Both the position numbers and the translations under genes were made by a program. 37,733 nucleotides of DNA from a bacterium. Lineage in GTDB: Bacteria; Patescibacteriota; Gracilibacteria; UM-FILTER-43-11. Shown here one piece after another: positions 19,474 through 27,166 of the stretch. The notes under the pieces were generated by a model, which worked only from the letters and a program-made list of their open reading frames with translations, ran no database searches and was not told the DNA's origin. Position 1 is the stretch's first letter. Each line of letters begins with the position of its first letter. The stretch spans positions 1 to 37,733 of the forward strand of contig JAUHWS010000009.1 of NCBI GenBank assembly GCA_030427295.1. The letters are read 5' to 3'.

Positions 19474-19689
19474 TTAAGCAAAAGTTAAACATTAATTATT
19501 TTTAAAAAATAGCGCTGCAAAAATATAATCAGAATATAATAGGTATACTTATATATACATTTTAAAATAAACTGAAAACAACTTTAAAAAAGCAAAAAAA
19601 GCCTATTGATATAAAATAACTAGAAGAGTAAAATAAGCCCTGACCCTGCCCTATTCAGGACAATTCGTAAAACTATTCGTAATGAGATG

Positions 19690-19722
19690 ATCCCCCCAGC
19701 TCCCTTTGGCAAGGGGGAGCCA
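19690..19722. other. GC-rich imperfect hairpin in the intergenic region before miaB
   Basis: CCCCCCAGCTCCCTTTGG and GCAAGGGGGAGCC form an imperfect hairpin centred on TTGGCAA. It is the only GC-rich patch in the 465-bp gap 19425-19889. A related string (CTCCCTTTG[GC]C) occurs on the minus strand near 28665-28680. No T-run follows it, so it is not an obvious terminator; it may be a REP-like palindromic unit. Confidence 0.4.
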
Positions 19723-19760
19723 AATACAAAACTAAAACAATTCGCTCCCCATCACAACCT

Positions 19761-19824
19761 ATTCGTAAACCATTCGCATCCCACTCGTTAACTATCCGCA
19801 ACCTATTCGTAAACAATTCGTAAC
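19761..19824. repeat. 11-bp-period degenerate array (ATTCGTAAACC-like)
   Basis: Related octamers ATTCGTAA, ATTCGCAT, ACTCGTTA, ATCCGCAA, ATTCGTAA and ATTCGTAA begin at 19761, 19772, 19783, 19794, 19806 and 19817, so the spacing is 11 bp with one 12. Isolated units also occur at 19663, 19675 and 19740. The rest of the 19425-19889 gap is AT-rich, with no gene or RNA that I can support. Confidence 0.7.
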
Positions 19825-19858
19825 TCGTAATTAGCAATTAAAAACTCGTCATTAATTT
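19817..19858. repeat. 7-bp-period array (AYTCGTA)
   Basis: Six units in exact 7-bp register: ATTCGTA, ACTCGTA, ATTAGCA, ATTAAAA, ACTCGTC, ATTAATT, at 19817, 19824, 19831, 19838, 19845 and 19852. The same ATTCGTA/ACTCGTA/ATTAGTA order recurs, inverted, at 28746-28777 and 35704-35736. Confidence 0.65.
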
Positions 19859-19889
19859 AAAGTATCATATCAAAACCTACGGTTGCCAG

Positions 19890-21188
19890 ATGAACTACTC
19901 TGATACGGAGAGGATCATGACCGTACTCGAAAAAATGGGCTACGAAGAGGGGGAAGGGCAGGAAAACTCGGATTTGATCATTCTGAATACCTGCATGGTC
20001 AAAAAATCAGCAGAGAATCGTGTATACGGCTATGGGGCCGTTTTTGCAGGACTGAAAGAAAAAAATCCTAAGCTGAAAATTGGCATCACGGGTTGCATGA
20101 TTCACAAGGACACCGGGCTTCGTGGAGAGAGTAAGGAAGAAGTCTTTCGCCGGATGCCCACCATCGATTTTGCGTTTCGGATCAAAGATTTGATGCATCT
20201 ACCCGACATGCTTCACAAAATGCATCACATGGAGGGCGCCGATGAGGTGAGCCAAATGAAGAGCTACTTTCAAATCAGCCCTAAAATCACCAACATCACC
20301 CAAGTGTTCATCCCCATCATGAGTGGGTGTAATAATTTTTGTGCCTTCTGCATCGTGCCTTACACCAGGGGGCGGGAGGAGTGCCGGGACATGGCTGAAA
20401 TTTTAGAGGAAGTGGGAAAAATGGCGAAACGAGGGGCTAGCGAAGTGAATTTTGTAGGGCAAAATGTGAACAGCTACAAGCCAACTGACGCCGATCCAGA
20501 TTCTAAAGATTCCCCCTTTGCCCAGTTACTCCGAAAAGTAGATGCCGTGGAAGGCATCAAGCGTATTCGGTTCTACACCGTTCATCCCAAAGACATGGGC
20601 GATGATGTAGTTCAGCTTTATGGAGAGCTCGATTCGATGGTTCCTCACATTCACCTCCCGATTCAAAGTGGGTCCAACAGCTGTTTGAGGCGCATGAATC
20701 GACTCTACACCGTGGAACGATGGAAAGAACTGGCTGATAAGCTCCGCGAGCGCATTCCTAACATTTCCATCAGCACCGACATCATCACCGGTTTTTGTGG
20801 GGAGACCGATGAAGAATTTGAGGAGAGCGTGAACCTCATCAAAGATTATAAAGTCGATTTAGTGTACGTGTCTAAATACTCCGAGCGAAACAACACCTAC
20901 GCTGACAAACATCTGAAGGACGACGTGCCTTACGAAGTCAAAAAAGAGCGTTTCGAACGCATCACCGAGGCCATGAAAGAAGTTTCAGTGGAATATTTGA
21001 AACAATTCGAAGGCCAAACGGTCGAAGTCTTGATTGAAAAGGTTCAAAAAGGTTACGCCAGCGGCAAAATTCCCGAATTCAAACTCTGCCGCTTTAAATC
21101 GGAAGACAAATTCCTTGTTGGACAATATGTCCAAGTTAAAGTTGAGAAGGCGTTGGAATGGGTGCTAGAGGGGATGCCGGTTGATTAA
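19890..21188 (+). CDS. miaB: tRNA-2-methylthio-N6-dimethylallyladenosine synthase MiaB (start uncertain)
   Basis: Radical-SAM methylthiotransferase that adds a methylthio group to i6A37 of tRNAs, using two [4Fe-4S] clusters. Visible are the radical-SAM CNNFCAFC motif (about residues 147-154), family segments VGQNVNSY, PIQSGSN and SERNNTYA, and a C-terminal TRAM domain. From ATG 19890 the protein lacks the first cluster cysteine, yet the codons just upstream (19872-19889) spell KTYGCQ in frame, exactly the family's N-terminal motif TYGCQMN. Between that and an in-frame TAA at about 19854 there is no ATG, GTG or TTG; ATC at 19869 would give (M)KTYGCQMN. The true start is therefore probably upstream of 19890. 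The gene converges on fic with overlapping stop codons. Confidence 0.9.
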   Translation: MNYSDTERIMTVLEKMGYEEGEGQENSDLIILNTCMVKKSAENRVYGYGAVFAGLKEKNPKLKIGITGCMIHKDTGLRGESKEEVFRRMPTIDFAFRIKDLMHLPDMLHKMHHMEGADEVSQMKSYFQISPKITNITQVFIPIMSGCNNFCAFCIVPYTRGREECRDMAEILEEVGKMAKRGASEVNFVGQNVNSYKPTDADPDSKDSPFAQLLRKVDAVEGIKRIRFYTVHPKDMGDDVVQLYGELDSMVPHIHLPIQSGSNSCLRRMNRLYTVERWKELADKLRERIPNISISTDIITGFCGETDEEFEESVNLIKDYKVDLVYVSKYSERNNTYADKHLKDDVPYEVKKERFERITEAMKEVSVEYLKQFEGQTVEVLIEKVQKGYASGKIPEFKLCRFKSEDKFLVGQYVQVKVEKALEWVLEGMPVD

Positions 21189-22213
21189 TTTTCAGAATTA
21201 TAACCGGATGGTTTGAGGAAGTAATTGAGTTGCTTTTGAAGATTGAAGGCTCTTTGAATCTTCTCAATATATACCTCATGAGTCTTGGTAAATTGCTCCG
21301 CCATAAATTTAAAATAGGCTTGGCTTTTACCTTTTTGATAGGCTTTGAAAACTGTATTGTGAGACTCTTTGCGCTTGTTCCAAATGATAATGGGGTGATA
21401 ACGATGCTGTTTTAAAATACGATTCATGATAAGGCGACCCGTACGACCATTTCCATCTAAAAAAGGGTGAATTCTTTCGAAACGATAATAAAATTCAAAA
21501 GCCAAATGGGGGGGGTACCAAGTTTTATTGGCTTTTTTATACCACTCAATCAAAGTCTTTAAGCGGGGTTGAATATTTTTCCAATCAGCCACCTCTTCGT
21601 TTCCTACAATCACGCGTTCGTTTCTATAACCTAAATTAGAGGGTTCATGGGCCAGTAAAATTTGATGCAACTTTTCAATTCCACGCAAGCCAAAGGTGAA
21701 TTTTTTATCGACGTGATAAATAGCTTTTAGGGTATTATCAACTTCATCATTTCTTGCTTTGGTTTTATTCCTGATCCGATTCTCAATGCTCTTTTTTGGA
21801 ACTTTACTACCCTCAATTTTATTAGAGTTATAGACAAAATCGACCAAAAAAGCCGTTTCCATAGCTGAATTTGCAATAGAGCCCATATCAGCTTTGTTCC
21901 GGTAAAGTTGAGCCCTCAAGCTTTCCAATTTTTCTATCGAAACATACTTTAAAAAGGTGGGATCTTTGATGTGCTTTTTCCAGTAATTTGTCCTCAATTT
22001 TTTTTCTTCCTGTAACAAATATTTTCTAAAATCCTCTTTCTTTTTAGAAACATCTTTTGAAGAATCAATGCGACCTAACGACTTTGTTTTATTGACCGTT
22101 TTACCCCTAGCAATAAAAAGGGAATCGTAAGCGTACAAATAATCGTGACCTTTAATGTGATTTATGTAAGTTTTCACTATAAATTTAATATGATTTTTGA
22201 TAGTTAATTCCAT
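21185..22213 (-). CDS. Fic/DOC family protein with built-in inhibitory motif
   Basis: Fic enzymes usually transfer AMP from ATP to a protein hydroxyl. The core motif HPFLDGNGRTGR (about residues 247-258) is fully intact, including catalytic His, the Mg-binding acidic residue and the Arg pair. An upstream SNKIEG (about 129-134) fits the (S/T)xxxEG inhibitory-helix motif, so the enzyme is probably self-inhibited as in stand-alone (class II-type) Fic proteins. The 342-aa length and the N-terminal ~110 residues, rich in K/Y/F, resemble the Fic/DUF4172-like chromosomal forms rather than short Doc toxins. The start has a weak AAGG 4 nt upstream. It overlaps miaB's stop codon and is divergent from a HEPN gene. 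Target unknown. Confidence 0.85.
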   Translation of the reverse strand: MELTIKNHIKFIVKTYINHIKGHDYLYAYDSLFIARGKTVNKTKSLGRIDSSKDVSKKKEDFRKYLLQEEKKLRTNYWKKHIKDPTFLKYVSIEKLESLRAQLYRNKADMGSIANSAMETAFLVDFVYNSNKIEGSKVPKKSIENRIRNKTKARNDEVDNTLKAIYHVDKKFTFGLRGIEKLHQILLAHEPSNLGYRNERVIVGNEEVADWKNIQPRLKTLIEWYKKANKTWYPPHLAFEFYYRFERIHPFLDGNGRTGRLIMNRILKQHRYHPIIIWNKRKESHNTVFKAYQKGKSQAYFKFMAEQFTKTHEVYIEKIQRAFNLQKQLNYFLKPSGYNSEN

Positions 22214-22446
22214 TTTACCTTATTTTTAGATGAAAAATCAACTATAAAATTAATGCAAATTTTTATAAAAATGATTGATTTAGCTAAAAATTGAGAGGCC
22301 AACTAAAGGGGTCGAATGCCCTCGAATCAAGTCCAAGGGTGACAACGAGGAGAAAGGGTCTCAAGGACGAAGGTTGGGGAGTAAATGACAGGAGGTATTA
22401 AACGGCCGTCAAATTACCTTGTGTATGTTTTGGGTGAGGGTTCATA
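22214..22446. other. Divergent spacer between fic and the HEPN gene
   Basis: The first 60 bp are AT-rich (fic upstream). From 22290 the base use changes to G-rich on the plus strand, with no ORF of note. AGGAGGT at 22391-22397 looks like a perfect Shine-Dalgarno but has no start codon at a usable distance. The stretch 22421-22450 (TTTTGGGTGAGGGTTCATAA) resembles the middle of the 36-bp element found at 28703 and may be a decayed copy. Confidence 0.35.
22436..22440 (+). promoter_or_regulatory. Ribosome binding site of the HEPN gene
   Basis: GAGGG with a 6-nt spacer to ATG 22447. It is one of only two convincing Shine-Dalgarno sequences in the window, which is why it is listed. Confidence 0.55.
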
Positions 22447-22920
22447 ATGGGTGTAGAGCACTCAAACCCATTACAAATACTATTTCACTCCCCAATCTCT
22501 AAAAATATAAAAAATATAAAAATTGAAATATATCCAATTGATAAACACGCAAACTCAGCATATAAAAGGGGACATTTTGTTGAAGCAATTCAGGTCTTAC
22601 ATGGGTACCTTGAAATGAGAATGTATGAAGCATTAATGCTGCTCGCACCTAATACCTTTAGCACAAAAATCAAAAAGATTATTGACAGTTGTAATGAAAT
22701 ACCTTTTAGAGAAATAGTCAAAATACTGTGGATATTGAACTATATAAATGATAACGAAAGAAATGAATTAAATGCACTAAACAAAGTCAGGAATGAAGTA
22801 GTTCACGATTTATTTTCAGACGAAAAAGAAATAAGCAAAAAGAAATACGATCAAATATTCAAAAATAGTATTAACCTGGCAAAAAAAATGGACAATAAAA
22901 ATATAGATTTATTAGGCTAA
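22447..22920 (+). CDS. HEPN-domain protein, candidate RNase
   Basis: A 157-aa, mainly helical protein. RNEVVH (R115 to H120) is the Rx4H signature of HEPN domains, many of which are metal-independent RNases in toxin-antitoxin, abortive-infection and CRISPR systems. The preceding segment (ALNKVRNEVVHDLF) matches the usual last helix of the fold. No nucleotidyltransferase (MNT) antitoxin partner is next to it. Its neighbours are fic (divergent) and a VOC gene 27 bp downstream. Its base composition is more A-rich than the downstream genes and its start has a Shine-Dalgarno, both unlike the neighbours, which fits acquisition. It could also be a non-catalytic HEPN (DUF4145-like) helper. Confidence 0.65.
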   Translation: MGVEHSNPLQILFHSPISKNIKNIKIEIYPIDKHANSAYKRGHFVEAIQVLHGYLEMRMYEALMLLAPNTFSTKIKKIIDSCNEIPFREIVKILWILNYINDNERNELNALNKVRNEVVHDLFSDEKEISKKKYDQIFKNSINLAKKMDNKNIDLLG

Positions 22921-22947
22921 ATAATTTATCAATCCAATTCCATACCC

Positions 22948-23832
22948 ATGCAAAAAATCATCCCCCACCTCTGGTTCGACAAAGAGGCCGTCGAAGCTGC
23001 GGAATTTTACAGCAATGTCTTTCCCAACTCTAAAATCAACTTCAAAACCCAGATCAAAGACACCCCCTCGGGCGACTGCGACATCGTCGGGTTTAGCTTG
23101 ATGGGCTTCGAGTTCCAAGCCATCAGTGCTGGACCACTCTTTAAACTCAACCCCTCCATCTCCTTCATGGTCAACTTTGACCCCTCACAAAATCCAGGTG
23201 CAGAAAAACAGATCGACGAAGTGTGGAAACAGCTAGAACCCGGAGGAAAAGTGTTGATGCCACTTGGGGAATACCCCTTCAGCAAACACTACGGATGGGT
23301 CGAAGACAAGTTTGGCGTGTCATGGCAACTCATTTTAACCAATCCCGAAGGCGAAAAAAGACCAACAATCATGCCCAGCTTTCTTTTTGTCGGCGACGTC
23401 TGCGGCAAAGCCAAAGAAGCCACAGACTTTTACCTTTCCGTCTTCAAAAATAGCAAAAAAGGAGCCCTGGTACCCTACGGAGAAAATCCACAAAACGAAA
23501 ACCCCGAGCATATCATGTTCACCGACTTCAAACTCGAAGACACCTGGATGGTGGCCATGGACAGCAGCATGGATCACCAATTTCAATTCAACGAAGCCGT
23601 GTCATTCATCATCCAGTGCAAAGATCAGGACGAAATCGATTATTTTTGGGATAAACTCTCCGCCATACCGGAAGCCGAACAGTGTGGCTGGGTCAAAGAT
23701 CAATTTGGCGTCTCGTGGCAAATTATCCCCGAAAACATGGCCAAACTCACCTCCACCCCCGAAGCTGTGCAAGCCATGTTGAAAATGAAAAAAATCAATA
23801 TTGAGGAGTTGAAGCAGCTAAAAAATAAATAA
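22948..23832 (+). CDS. Two-domain VOC (PhnB-like/glyoxalase-fold) protein
   Basis: Residues 1-130 and about 138-270 are two copies of a PhnB-like VOC domain. Each begins like I.P.L.F.....EA..FY..VF..S and ends with the family's GW..D.FGVSWQ.I (positions near 115 and 250). Such proteins are often annotated as 3-demethylubiquinone-9 3-methyltransferase domain proteins, but no methyltransferase fold is present and no substrate can be assigned. A C-terminal K/E-rich tail follows. It opens a run of six small plus-strand genes with gaps of 9-37 bp. No Shine-Dalgarno. Confidence 0.85.
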   Translation: MQKIIPHLWFDKEAVEAAEFYSNVFPNSKINFKTQIKDTPSGDCDIVGFSLMGFEFQAISAGPLFKLNPSISFMVNFDPSQNPGAEKQIDEVWKQLEPGGKVLMPLGEYPFSKHYGWVEDKFGVSWQLILTNPEGEKRPTIMPSFLFVGDVCGKAKEATDFYLSVFKNSKKGALVPYGENPQNENPEHIMFTDFKLEDTWMVAMDSSMDHQFQFNEAVSFIIQCKDQDEIDYFWDKLSAIPEAEQCGWVKDQFGVSWQIIPENMAKLTSTPEAVQAMLKMKKINIEELKQLKNK

Positions 23833-23833
23833 G

Positions 23834-23862
23834 ACATCAGACATTAGCCCATAAGACATTAA
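23834..23862. repeat. Short AGACAT repeats between the VOC and cupin genes
   Basis: AAGACAT (23831), CAGACAT (23838) and AAGACAT (23853) lie in the 37-bp gap. Two units are 7 bp apart and the third 15 bp on. Style resembles the other 7-bp arrays here, but the evidence is thin. Confidence 0.35.
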
Positions 23863-23869
23863 AAAAATC

Positions 23870-24181
23870 ATGAAAACCTACTCCCTCAACCACTTCGGAG
23901 TCATCGGTGGGCGAGAAAACAACTCGCATATCTACATTAAAAATTTAGATCTGGATACCGATCATTTTGACGAAAAACTCCACTCCCATCCCGATTCAGA
24001 TGAGTATTATGTCATTTTAGAGGGAAAAATTCGCTTTGAAAAAACCTCCAGTGAAATTGAAATAGGCACGGGAGAAGTCATTTGTTTTTATCAGGATGAA
24101 CTGCATCGCATCAAGCAAGTGCTCGTTCCGACCAAAGTGATGATCATCAAAACCACTAATTCTGTGAGGAATTTGGAATAA
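23870..24181 (+). CDS. Small cupin-domain protein
   Basis: A 103-aa single cupin_2 barrel. The first cupin motif is visible as HSHPDSDEYYVILEGKI (two His and a Glu as metal ligands), the second as a short segment ending in DELHRIKQV with the last His ligand. Stand-alone cupins of this size act as sugar-isomerase-like, dioxygenase-like or sensor proteins; none can be preferred here. Part of the small-gene run 22948-25620. Confidence 0.8.
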   Translation: MKTYSLNHFGVIGGRENNSHIYIKNLDLDTDHFDEKLHSHPDSDEYYVILEGKIRFEKTSSEIEIGTGEVICFYQDELHRIKQVLVPTKVMIIKTTNSVRNLE

Positions 24182-24205
24182 AAAAATATTTAGCAAATCA
24201 ATCAA

Positions 24206-24514
24206 ATGAATGAAATCAAAACGGCTGAAAAAATTAAAGCATTGATCAAAAAAGACCTAAAAGTTTTAGACCATAAATTAAAAAAATGGGCAGAATCCCA
24301 ACGAATAGAACCAAAAAAGGAATTGCTTTCTATAAACCGGGAGGGAACAAGTAGTAAAGAATTTTGGATCGTAACTAATGGAAAAAACTGTCCCTATAGA
24401 ATTGCCTACGACCAAGAAAAAGACTCGTTCGGTCTAGAATGTAAATTAGAAAACGGAGTAAAATGGTTCATGGGACACGACAACTCATTTGCAGAAGCTG
24501 TCCAAAACATTTAA
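24206..24514 (+). CDS. Hypothetical 102-aa protein
   Basis: Not recognised. The N-terminal ~45 residues are K-rich and likely helical; the rest looks like a small beta domain (KEFWIVTNG, then CPYRIAYDQEKDSFGLEC). It carries two cysteines and no export signal. It sits 25 bp after the cupin gene and 10 bp before the zinc-ribbon gene, so co-transcription is likely. Confidence 0.6.
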   Translation: MNEIKTAEKIKALIKKDLKVLDHKLKKWAESQRIEPKKELLSINREGTSSKEFWIVTNGKNCPYRIAYDQEKDSFGLECKLENGVKWFMGHDNSFAEAVQNI

Positions 24515-24523
24515 ACAGAAACT

Positions 24524-24784
24524 ATGAATAAAATTAATGAAGATGATTGGCGCCTACAAGGACAAGAAAAATATTTAAAGGGAGTGACCTTAAAATGGAA
24601 ATCCTACAAAAAACCAAAACCCGATTGGGATCACGACCATTGCTCTTTCTGCGGAGCAAAATTCATGGAAGAAAAAGGAAGTGAAATTTTAAATGAAGGA
24701 TATACAACTCAAGATGACTATCATTGGGTCTGTAAAAATTGCTTCGAAGATTTTAAAGAAATGTTTAAATGGAAAGCAAAATAA
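24524..24784 (+). CDS. Small zinc-ribbon-like protein
   Basis: An 86-aa protein with two CxxC knuckles, HCSFCGAKF (about 38-46) and WVCKNCFEDF (about 68-77), the arrangement of a zinc ribbon. The N-terminal half is W/K rich. Function unknown; such proteins bind nucleic acid or other proteins. It is 17 bp from the next gene. Confidence 0.65.
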   Translation: MNKINEDDWRLQGQEKYLKGVTLKWKSYKKPKPDWDHDHCSFCGAKFMEEKGSEILNEGYTTQDDYHWVCKNCFEDFKEMFKWKAK

Positions 24785-24800
24785 TCATTAATCAAAAACT

Positions 24801-25220
24801 ATGGAACCAATCCAAATCCAAACCCTGGTCAATACCCCCATCTCAACTGTCTGGCAATGTTGGACAACGCCCGAACACATCCTCAAATGGAATCAAGCCT
24901 CCGACGACTGGCACACCACCCAAGCCGAAAATGATTTACGGGTGGGAGGAAGCTTTTCCTCTCGCATGGAAGCCAAAGACGGCAGTGCGGGCTTTGATTT
25001 TGGGGGCACTTACGATGAAGTGGTTGAACCGGAGCTCATTGCCTATCACATGGATGACGACCGAAAAGTCAGAGTCGAATTCAAAAAAATCAGTGAGAAC
25101 GAAACCGAAGTCATCGAAACCTTTGATCCCGAAACCGAAAATTCTATCGACACGCAACGCCAAGGCTGGCAAACCATTTTAGAAAATTTCAAAAAACATG
25201 CTAAGTCCTGTACAATTTAA
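24801..25220 (+). CDS. SRPBCC (AHSA1-like) domain protein
   Basis: A 139-aa START/AHSA1-type ligand-binding fold. The opening (V.TPISTVWQCWTTPEHILKW) is the family's hallmark, followed by DLRVGGSFSSRM, an acidic beta region, and the closing QGWQTILENFKKH helix. Members bind hydrophobic ligands or modulate chaperones; many occur next to VOC genes, as here. No Shine-Dalgarno. Confidence 0.85.
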   Translation: MEPIQIQTLVNTPISTVWQCWTTPEHILKWNQASDDWHTTQAENDLRVGGSFSSRMEAKDGSAGFDFGGTYDEVVEPELIAYHMDDDRKVRVEFKKISENETEVIETFDPETENSIDTQRQGWQTILENFKKHAKSCTI

Positions 25221-25248
25221 ATCAATCTAATCATTTAACTAAAATACC

Positions 25249-25620
25249 ATGAAACTCGGTGCCTTTTCTATCAGTTTAGCCGTCAAAGATCTCCAAAAAT
25301 CCAAAGCCTTTTACGAAAAACTTGGCTTTAAAGAGTTCGGAGGAGATGAGTCCCAAAACTGGCTCATCCTCAAAAATGAAGACAAAGTCATTGGCCTTTT
25401 TCAAGGCATGTTTGAGCAAAATATCCTCACTTTTAACCCAGGATGGGATCAGGAAGCCAAAAAAATCGACAGTTTCACTGATGTACGAGAACTCCACAAA
25501 AAACTCAAGGCAGAAGGCCTAGAAACCATGCAAGAAAATTTGAAGGAGGAATCCGGTCCTGGGAGTTTTGTCGTGATGGATCCAGACGGAAATCCCGTTC
25601 TGATTGATCAGCATATTTAA
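25249..25620 (+). CDS. VOC (glyoxalase-fold) protein
   Basis: A 123-aa single VOC protein with SISLAVKDLQKSKAFYEKLGF at the start and a C-terminal GPGSFVVMDPDGNPVLIDQH, both typical of the glyoxalase/bleomycin-resistance family. It ends the run of small genes that began at 22948. Substrate not predictable. Confidence 0.85.
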   Translation: MKLGAFSISLAVKDLQKSKAFYEKLGFKEFGGDESQNWLILKNEDKVIGLFQGMFEQNILTFNPGWDQEAKKIDSFTDVRELHKKLKAEGLETMQENLKEESGPGSFVVMDPDGNPVLIDQHI

Positions 25621-25638
25621 TTAAAAGCAGAAAGAAAT

Positions 25639-25667
25639 TTGACAAAAATAATCAATGGGTGTAAATT
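25639..25667 (+). promoter_or_regulatory. Sigma-70 type promoter for the 96-aa gene
   Basis: Perfect TTGACA (25639-25644), a 17-bp spacer and TAAATT (25662-25667). Predicted start near 25674, giving a ~26-nt leader to ATG 25700. Confidence 0.6.
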
Positions 25668-25699
25668 GCAATTAATTTATTCATTAAATTTTTTTAAAA

Positions 25700-25990
25700 A
25701 TGGAAGAATTCAACTATGAGCCAGATTTCCTAGAAAGCACAAAAGAGCAACCAGACAGAGTCAGCCCTCTTCAAATGCATGTTGAAGATGCAATGAATGC
25801 TATTTCAGCAACTGCTGCAAAAAACGGTGGAAACTTTGAGGCCAAACCAGTAAGAATTAGTATTGGAAGACAAATAGGGGTAATAAGAGAAAGTGGAGAA
25901 GTAAATGAACGACAGTTAGAACTAATAAGAAGTAGAATAGAAGAAAGAGTTGCCCACTTATCTAGCAATCCTTTGGAAGAAGCAGCATAA
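25700..25990 (+). CDS. Hypothetical 96-aa protein
   Basis: Not recognised. It is acidic overall, with an amphipathic, Ala-rich N-terminal half (HVEDAMNAISATAAKNGG) and a charged C-terminal helix (ERQLELIRSRIEERVAHL). No export signal. It has its own promoter and terminator, so it forms a single-gene transcript. Confidence 0.65.
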   Translation: MEEFNYEPDFLESTKEQPDRVSPLQMHVEDAMNAISATAAKNGGNFEAKPVRISIGRQIGVIRESGEVNERQLELIRSRIEERVAHLSSNPLEEAA

Positions 25991-26012
25991 ATAGTCTTAT
26001 TAGTGGAAAAAC

Positions 26013-26045
26013 AAAGCCTCTTGCTGTAAAGTAAAGAGGCTTTTT
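26013..26045 (+). terminator. Rho-independent terminator of the 96-aa gene
   Basis: AAAGCCTCTT (26013-26022) pairs perfectly with AAGAGGCTTT (26034-26043), with an 11-nt loop, followed by further T residues. It ends 11 bp before the glycosyltransferase start, so that gene's transcription must begin within or just after it, or depend on read-through. Confidence 0.85.
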
Positions 26046-26056
26046 GAAAATCAAAA

Positions 26057-27166
26057 ATGAGCAAAACCCATCCCAACATCGCCATCGTCACCGACTGGAT
26101 GACCAACTATGGAGGCGCCGAGAGCGTCATTTCAGCCTTTCATGAGCTTTTTCCGGACGCTCCCATCTACACCACCCTATACAAACCCGAAAAAATGCGC
26201 GAATTGGGGAATCTCAAAAACATCAGAACCACCTATCTCAACAAAATTCCAGGGGTCAAACATCAGTGGATGCTCGGTTTTATGCCCACCGCCATCGAAA
26301 TGATGGACCTTGATGAATTCGACATCGTCCTTTCCAGCTGCCACAGCGTCAGCAAAGGCGTCATCACCAAGCCCAGTACCCTCCACATCAGCTACTGCCA
26401 CACCCCCATGCGCTACGCCTGGGAAAACTGGGATTTTGAATCCCGCCTCCAAAAATTTCCCAAAATTCTTCATGGTACCATTCGTCGACAGATGAAAAAA
26501 ATCAAACGTTGGGATGCTGCTGCTGCTCAGCGGGTCGATCAATACATCGCCAACTCCAGCTACATCGCCAGCAAAATCAAAGAACACTACCATCGAAAAT
26601 CAGAGGTCATCTACCCCCCCGTTCGAACCGAAAATTTTAAACCCACTAAGCGGCCCCGAGCCAATTACTATTTTTCAGCCGGACGACTCATTCCCTACAA
26701 AAAATTTGATCTACTGGTCAAAACCTTTAATGAACTCAACCTCCCTCTCAAAATCGCCGGCACCGGACCAGAACTCGAAAAACTCAAATCCCTCGCGAAA
26801 CACAACGTCGAAATCATGGGTTATGTGGATGATGAAACACTTCAGGAGCTCTATGCCAACTGCAAAGGGTTCTTATTCCCTCAAATGGAAGATGCAGGCA
26901 TCGTCCCTCTCGAAGCCATGGCCAGCGGACGACCTGTCATCGCCTACAATAAAGGAGGAAGTCTAGACACCATGATCGACAAAAAAACAGGCATCTTTTT
27001 TGAAGAGCAAACCGTCGAAAGTTTAAGTAAAGCCATTCAAAAGTTCGAAACCATAAATTTTGATGCCAACTTCATTCGAAAACATGCCGAAAAATACGAC
27101 ATTGAAGCGTTTAAAGAGAAAATCAAAGACTACATCAAAAAAAGCTGGAAAACCTTCAATGCTTAA
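26057..27166 (+). CDS. Glycosyltransferase family 4 (WbaZ-like)
   Basis: A full-length 369-aa GT-B retaining glycosyltransferase. The N-terminal acceptor domain has IAIVTDWMTNYGGAESV with the conserved GGAE; the middle has SYCHTPMRYAW and DQYIANS; the donor domain carries EX7E (E278 to E286 in EDAGIVPLE). It probably extends a polysaccharide, glycolipid or O-antigen-like chain. It is a paralogue of the partial gene at the window start. The stop overlaps a possible start of the downstream patatin gene, suggesting coupled translation. Confidence 0.9.
   Translation: MSKTHPNIAIVTDWMTNYGGAESVISAFHELFPDAPIYTTLYKPEKMRELGNLKNIRTTYLNKIPGVKHQWMLGFMPTAIEMMDLDEFDIVLSSCHSVSKGVITKPSTLHISYCHTPMRYAWENWDFESRLQKFPKILHGTIRRQMKKIKRWDAAAAQRVDQYIANSSYIASKIKEHYHRKSEVIYPPVRTENFKPTKRPRANYYFSAGRLIPYKKFDLLVKTFNELNLPLKIAGTGPELEKLKSLAKHNVEIMGYVDDETLQELYANCKGFLFPQMEDAGIVPLEAMASGRPVIAYNKGGSLDTMIDKKTGIFFEEQTVESLSKAIQKFETINFDANFIRKHAEKYDIEAFKEKIKDYIKKSWKTFNA

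Noticed and set aside
19661-19858. CRISPR array
   Set aside because: Units of 7 and 11 bp without unique spacers do not fit CRISPR, and no cas genes are present.
22391-22397. AGGAGGT as a ribosome binding site of a small gene
   Set aside because: No start codon lies 4-12 nt downstream and no ORF of useful length follows.
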